Source: Ramlibacter pallidus
Lineage (GTDB): Bacteria; Pseudomonadota; Gammaproteobacteria; Burkholderiales; Burkholderiaceae_C
Length of the DNA: 64,000 nt
Direction of reading: 5' to 3'
NCBI RefSeq assembly: GCF_015070875.1
Contig: NZ_JADDIV010000001.1
Span: 465,144-529,143 of the forward strand
Below the pieces are notes generated by a model. The model was not told the origin of the DNA. It made no database searches and saw only the letters and a program-made list of their open reading frames with translations. Made by a program: the position numbers and the translations under genes. Every line of letters begins with the position of its first letter. The first letter of the stretch is position 1. This document shows, piece by piece, positions 54,932 to 64,000 of this stretch.

Positions 54932-56062
54932 TCAGTAGCGCAGCTGCCCGCTGCCGTCGATGATGGCAAGCTCCACGAACGAGGAGCCGTTGTGCGACTG
55001 GGGCGTGTACTGCGCCTTGAAGTTGCCGAACGCGATCTCGCCGGACGTTTCCATGGCCTGGATGAACGATTCGGTGCTCAGGTTCCTGCCGGCGCGGCGC
55101 AGGCCTTCGACCAGCAGGTTGGCGTGGACCCAGCCCTCCAGCTGGCTGGGCGTGGGCCGGGCTTCCGGCATCTTGTCGCCCAGCACCTTCAGGTACTCCC
55201 GCACCACCGGCACCGCATTGTTCTTCAGCGACGGCATGATCTGCGCGAGGACGATGCCCCGCGCGCCGGCGCCGAGCTCCTTGTTCAGCAGGTCGACACT
55301 GGCGATGGAGAAGCCGTAGTAGTTCGGCCGGCTCGCGCCCTGGTTCATCGCCTTGACGAAGGACGGGAACGTGGTGCCCGCGGTCCCCATGATGACCGCC
55401 TGCGGTTCCGCGGCCGCGGCTTCCTTCGCGGCGGCCGCGAAGTCCGGCTGCTTCGGGTCGACCTTCACTTCGGCGGCCAGCTTCACCTGCTCGTCGGCGG
55501 CCGCCTTGCGCACTTCCTGCAGCAGCGTCTTGCCGAGCGGGTCGTCCTGGTAGAAGGCCACGACGCGGGTGATGCCGACGTTCTTCAGCTGCGACACAAT
55601 TCGGCGCGCCTCGTGCGCGTAGCTGGCGCGCACGTGGAACAGGTGGCGGTTGTACTGGGCGCGCATCGAGGTCGCGCCGGTGACCGGGCCGAAGACGATC
55701 GTCCGCGACGACTCCGCCAGCGGCAGGATGGCGCCGACCTGCGCCGTGCCGGTGTTGTTGTAGACCACGAAGACCTTGTCTTCCTCGATCAGCTTGCGGG
55801 TGTTCTCCACCGCCCGCTTGACGTCGAAGCCGTCGTCGAGCGGCTTGTACGCGATCTTGCGGCCGTGGACCCCGCCCTGCGCGTTCACCACGTCGAAGTA
55901 AAGCTGCGAGCCGATCACGTACTCACGCGTCTGCGAGCCCAGCGGCCCGCTCAGCACCGCCGACGTCCCGATGCGGATCTCGCCGGCGGAAACGCCGGCG
56001 TCCGAGGACCAGCACGCGAAGGGGGCGGCAACGAGTGCGGCGATGGCGACCAACTTTTTCAT
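54932..56062 (-). CDS. Branched-chain amino acid-type ABC substrate-binding protein (orphan)
   Basis: 376 aa. A signal peptide ends near CWSSDAG. The mature part is a Leu/Ile/Val-binding type-1 fold: IRIGTSAVLSGPLGSQTREY, FDVVNAQGGVHGRKIAY, YNNTGTAQVGAILPL and VGITRVVAFYQDDPLG. No permease or ATPase genes accompany it. It resembles the binding protein at 62645, and the two flank uvrA. Start ATG with complement 56060-56062, preceded by AGGAG at good spacing. Its ligand could be amino acids, amides or aromatic acids. Confidence 0.9.
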   Translation of the reverse strand: MKKLVAIAALVAAPFACWSSDAGVSAGEIRIGTSAVLSGPLGSQTREYVIGSQLYFDVVNAQGGVHGRKIAYKPLDDGFDVKRAVENTRKLIEEDKVFVVYNNTGTAQVGAILPLAESSRTIVFGPVTGATSMRAQYNRHLFHVRASYAHEARRIVSQLKNVGITRVVAFYQDDPLGKTLLQEVRKAAADEQVKLAAEVKVDPKQPDFAAAAKEAAAAEPQAVIMGTAGTTFPSFVKAMNQGASRPNYYGFSIASVDLLNKELGAGARGIVLAQIMPSLKNNAVPVVREYLKVLGDKMPEARPTPSQLEGWVHANLLVEGLRRAGRNLSTESFIQAMETSGEIAFGNFKAQYTPQSHNGSSFVELAIIDGSGQLRY

Positions 56063-56219
56063 GGCAGGACTCCTGTGGCAATTCGTTTATTCACGTAACG
56101 AGTTGCTACAGTTTCTGCGCCGTTCCCCGCAGGTGGGGCCGGGAAAACCCGATAGAAAGGGCGCGAGATGCTTCAGTCCGTGAACTAATGGGCGGCCGCC
56201 GCCGCCCACCCCGCCCACG

Positions 56220-62078
<5,859 letters not shown>

Positions 62079-62106
62079 GGAGGCCTTCTGGTGAGCAAGG
62101 CGGAAC

Positions 62107-62112
62107 ATTCTA
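62107..62112 (-). promoter_or_regulatory. uvrA promoter -10 (TAGAAT)
   Basis: TAGAAT on the minus strand lies 28 nt before the uvrA ATG, so the leader would be about 20 nt, with an AGAAGG purine stretch as a possible ribosome-binding site. No LexA-like CTGT-N8-ACAG box was seen nearby. Confidence 0.4.
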
Positions 62113-62155
62113 GGGACGTGCCTGCCCCTGCGCCGCGCAGCCCGGCCATACCCTC

Positions 62156-62185
62156 GTCCTACCACGGGCATGGAAAACGTCCTAC
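62156..62185. promoter_or_regulatory. Two direct GTCCTAC motifs 23 bp apart
   Basis: GTCCTAC at 62156-62162 and again at 62179-62185, spaced about two helical turns apart, in the divergent gap between uvrA and the small gene at 62243. They may be a regulator binding site. Confidence 0.3.
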
Positions 62186-62242
62186 AGGAAAAGCTCATCC
62201 GTGGTCGGTAAGTTCGGGGCCTCCCTTCCCGGAAACCTGCCC

Positions 62243-62551
62243 ATGGCCGCGTGGAAGAACTGGCTGCACCACAGCAACTTCGAATGGCATTTCCATCCCA
62301 CCGCCGCCGGGGTGGAGACGGCGCGCCGCCAGCTGCTCGAGGCGCTGGACGACTGCCAGGGTTTCGAGTGCGACCGGCTGCGCTGGAGGCTGCACACGGC
62401 CGAACGCGCGCAGGAGCTCTGGCTGCTGAGGGAGTCGGTCTTCCAGGTGGTGGCCGGCCAGCATTGCCAGGCGCAGGCCGCCGAGCGCATCAACCGTCTC
62501 GTCCCCGCCTTCCAGACGGTGTTGCCGCCCGGCGTCGTTACCCGGGTGTAA
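62243..62551 (+). CDS. Small hypothetical protein
   Basis: 102 aa from ATG 62243; a GTG at 62201 with an AGGAAA purine stretch upstream would give 116 aa. The N terminus is rich in Trp and His ([18 protein letters not shown]), and the rest looks helical with two Cys residues ([12 protein letters not shown]) and a further Cys in GQHCQAQ. No signal peptide or membrane segment. I recognise no family. Placed alone between uvrA (divergent) and a binding-protein gene. Codon usage is like its neighbours, which supports coding. Confidence 0.55.
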   Translation: MAAWKNWLHHSNFEWHFHPTAAGVETARRQLLEALDDCQGFECDRLRWRLHTAERAQELWLLRESVFQVVAGQHCQAQAAERINRLVPAFQTVLPPGVVTRV

Positions 62552-62644
62552 CAGACGGTTTACGGGTTCCTCCTCTTGGGGTATGGACGAGCAAGTCTTA
62601 GACTTCCTCGCGGCAGTACCACCAAGGTACCCAAGGAGCCCGAA

Positions 62645-63745
62645 GTGAGGAAGTACATCCTGGCGGCGCTGGCCGCCCTCGCGCCCGCATGGGCGTGTTC
62701 GCAGATCCTGATCGGCCAGACGGCCGGATTCACCGGCACCGTGGCCGCCGGCGTGAAGGAGACCACCGATGGCGCCAAGCTCTGGATCGACAGCGTCAAT
62801 GCCAAGGGGGGCGTGAACGGGCAGAAGGTCGAACTCCTGTCCATGGACGACAAGTTCGATCCCAAGATCGCCGCGGCCAATGCCAAGGTGCTGATCGAGG
62901 AAAAGAACGTGCTGGCGCTGTTCCTGGTGCGCGGCACGCCGCACTCGGAGGCCATCATCCCGCTGCTGGACCAGCACGGCGTGCCGCTGGTGGCGCCTTC
63001 CACCGGCGCGATGTCGCTGCATCAGCCGATGCGCAAGCACGTGTTCAACGTGCGCGCGACCTACCAGCGCGAAGCCGAGAAGGCCGTGACGCACCTGCAC
63101 ACGCTGGGCATCACGCGCATCGCGGTGATCGTGGCCGACGACTCCTTCGGCGCCGACGGCCTGCAGGGCGCGCAGAACGGCTTCCAGAAGGCGGGCTTCC
63201 AGCCGGTGGCCGTCATCAAGGCCGACCGCATGAAGCCCGACTACGCCAAGATCATCCCCGAGGTGACGGGCAAGGAAGCGCAGGCGGTGGTCTGGGTGGC
63301 CTCGGGCAACGCCGTGGCCGACGGGGTGAAGGCGCTGCGCGCCGCGAAGTCGGCGGCGCAGGTGGTCACGCTGTCCAACAATGCGTCCGGCGGCTTCATC
63401 AAGAGCCTGGGCGACAACGCCCGCGGCGTGATCGTCACGCAGGTGTTCCCTTACGAGCGCTCCTATGCCTATGCGTTCATCAAGGAGGCGACGGCGCTGG
63501 CGAAGGAGAAGAGCATCGAGCTGAGCCCGGCGATGCTGGAAGGCTATGCCGGTGCGAAGGTGCTGGTGGAAGGCCTGCGCCGCGCGGGCCCGAACCCCAC
63601 GCGCGCGAAGGTGCAGGCCGCGCTGGAAGGCCTGAGCAAGTTCGACATCGGCGGGCTGGAGGTGAGCTACTCGGCGGCCGACCGCACGGGCCTGGACTTT
63701 GCCGACCTGTCCATCATCGGCAGCGACGGGAAGTTCAAGCGCTGA
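62645..63745 (+). CDS. Branched-chain amino acid-type ABC substrate-binding protein (orphan)
   Basis: 366 aa from GTG 62645, preceded by an AAGGAG Shine-Dalgarno sequence 7 nt upstream. A signal peptide ends near WACSQ. The mature fold shows ILIGQTAGFTGTVAAGV, WIDSVNAKGGVNGQKVEL, FLVRGTPHSEAIIPLL and LGITRIAVIVADDSFGADG. It is the same family as the protein at 54932. No transporter genes are adjacent inside the window. A terminator nested in an inverted repeat follows the stop. Confidence 0.9.
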   Translation: MRKYILAALAALAPAWACSQILIGQTAGFTGTVAAGVKETTDGAKLWIDSVNAKGGVNGQKVELLSMDDKFDPKIAAANAKVLIEEKNVLALFLVRGTPHSEAIIPLLDQHGVPLVAPSTGAMSLHQPMRKHVFNVRATYQREAEKAVTHLHTLGITRIAVIVADDSFGADGLQGAQNGFQKAGFQPVAVIKADRMKPDYAKIIPEVTGKEAQAVVWVASGNAVADGVKALRAAKSAAQVVTLSNNASGGFIKSLGDNARGVIVTQVFPYERSYAYAFIKEATALAKEKSIELSPAMLEGYAGAKVLVEGLRRAGPNPTRAKVQAALEGLSKFDIGGLEVSYSAADRTGLDFADLSIIGSDGKFKR

Positions 63746-63782
63746 CGGGGGACTCCCCGAACCGCCGCGCCCCTCGGGACAT

Positions 63783-63882
63783 CGTCATTCCCGCGCAGGC
63801 GGAAAGCCAGAGCTTCGGGAAAGCCGCCACCTGGCGGCTTTTTCATGCGAAGCGCTGGATCCCCGCCTGCGCGGGGATGACG
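63783..63882. repeat. 100-bp imperfect inverted repeat with nested terminator
   Basis: Left arm 63783-63817 (starting CGTCATTCCCGCGCAGGCGG) and right arm 63848-63882 (ending GCGGGGATGACG) match at about 30 of 35 positions when folded. This looks like a dispersed CGTCATTCCCGC-type element common in proteobacteria. A separate perfect hairpin with T run (63820-63843) sits in its centre. Confidence 0.75.
63820..63843 (+). terminator. Rho-independent terminator after the binding-protein gene
   Basis: Stem AAAGCCGCC (63820-63828) / GGCGGCTTT (63833-63841) with a 4-nt loop, followed by further Ts. It lies 75 nt after the stop at 63745. Confidence 0.8.
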
Positions 63883-63919
63883 AAATTCACCTCAACGCGG
63901 TGAAACCTTGGCGCGAAGC

Positions 63920-64000
63920 TCAGTGCTTCTTCTCGCCTTCGGCCGGAGCGGCCGTCTCCACGCCGTGCTTCTCACCGCCCATGTCGACCTTGTCGCCAGC
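63920..64000 (-). CDS. C-terminal end of an unidentified protein, truncated by the window edge
   Basis: An open frame runs in from the right edge and stops at TGA (complement 63920-63922). It encodes 26 residues, AGDKVDMGGEKHGVETAAPA then EGEKKH. The tail is charged, with Lys, Glu and His at the end. Too little is visible to name a family. It is supported as coding by the in-frame stop after the repeat element and by a composition typical of a soluble C-terminal tail. Confidence 0.45.
   Translation of the reverse strand, partial: AGDKVDMGGEKHGVETAAPAEGEKKH

Noticed and set aside
62079-62200. LexA box controlling uvrA
   Set aside because: No CTGT-N8-ACAG-like sequence was found between the uvrA start and the divergent gene.
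62251-62601. Alternative frame over the small gene at 62243
   Set aside because: Arg/Gly/Pro-rich composition and an overlap into the ribosome-binding region of the next gene; the 62243 frame has a balanced composition.

Overview
This window is high-GC, densely packed chromosomal DNA from a beta-proteobacterium. It is most like a Comamonadaceae member (Ramlibacter/Variovorax-type), which is an inference from gene content and order. Supporting signs are a Bug-family solute-binding protein, the neighbourhood rplM-rpsI / membrane coiled-coil protein / bactofilin / erpA / anmK / M23 peptidase / tyrS, the folM-like SDR-folB-ttcA block, phoH-ybeY, and an SAH-riboswitch-controlled ahcY-tlyA-metF unit. 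There is no rRNA, tRNA, CRISPR array, prophage or intact insertion sequence. No gene-free stretch exceeds about 200 bases.

Layout. 1-6986: end of a LysR regulator, 5-formyl-THF cyclo-ligase, a lipoprotein lytic transglycosylase, an MgtC-like protein, a glutathione transferase, CCA tRNA nucleotidyltransferase, a ROK sugar kinase and a DUF2905 protein. 7039-14045: one minus-strand sugar or polyol operon: ROK regulator, RbsA-like ATPase, permease, binding protein, three tandem hairpins, TIM-barrel isomerase, Gfo/Idh dehydrogenase. 14187-21900: MidA-type methyltransferase, pterin genes, ttcA, a DUF4136 lipoprotein, a histidine phosphatase, a D-threonine-aldolase-like enzyme and an unusual fusion of a fatty acid hydroxylase/AGMO-like domain with a YhhN lysoplasmalogenase-like domain. 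21827-31335: rhomboid protease, ruvAB, phoH-ybeY, a cardiolipin-synthase-like PLD protein, dtd, a CDF metal transporter, vapBC and tyrS. 31501-36535: M23 peptidase, anmK, erpA, bactofilin, rpsI and rplM. 36739-43160: rlmJ, a CAP lipoprotein, a fructosamine-kinase-like protein, a ClpP-like protease, and ahcY-tlyA-metF behind the riboswitch. 43160-46054: a small DNA-repair cluster (ATP-dependent ligase, 3-methyladenine glycosylase, frameshifted LigD-type primase-polymerase). 46140-64000: prfC, S41 peptidase, HAD phosphatase, two class-I amidotransferase-like paralogs, a Bug protein, two paralogous uncharacterised lipoproteins, a deacetylase, two orphan branched-chain-type binding proteins and a double-length UvrA.

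How the parts work together. Most genes are housekeeping: one-carbon and folate metabolism, tRNA and rRNA maturation, translation, peptidoglycan recycling, Fe-S assembly and DNA repair. The clearest co-ordinated units are the ROK-controlled uptake/catabolism operon, with overlapping start/stop codons throughout, and the methionine-cycle unit, where an SAH aptamer should raise AhcY when S-adenosylhomocysteine accumulates.

Two genome-scale habits stand out. At least fifteen genes have a -10-like hexamer ending 6-7 nt before the start codon, as expected for leaderless transcripts. Three convergent gene pairs end on a shared CTAG tetranucleotide. The most novel single object is the ether-lipid-type fusion protein at 20110-21900. 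Nothing here looks like a defence island or other large undescribed multi-gene system.
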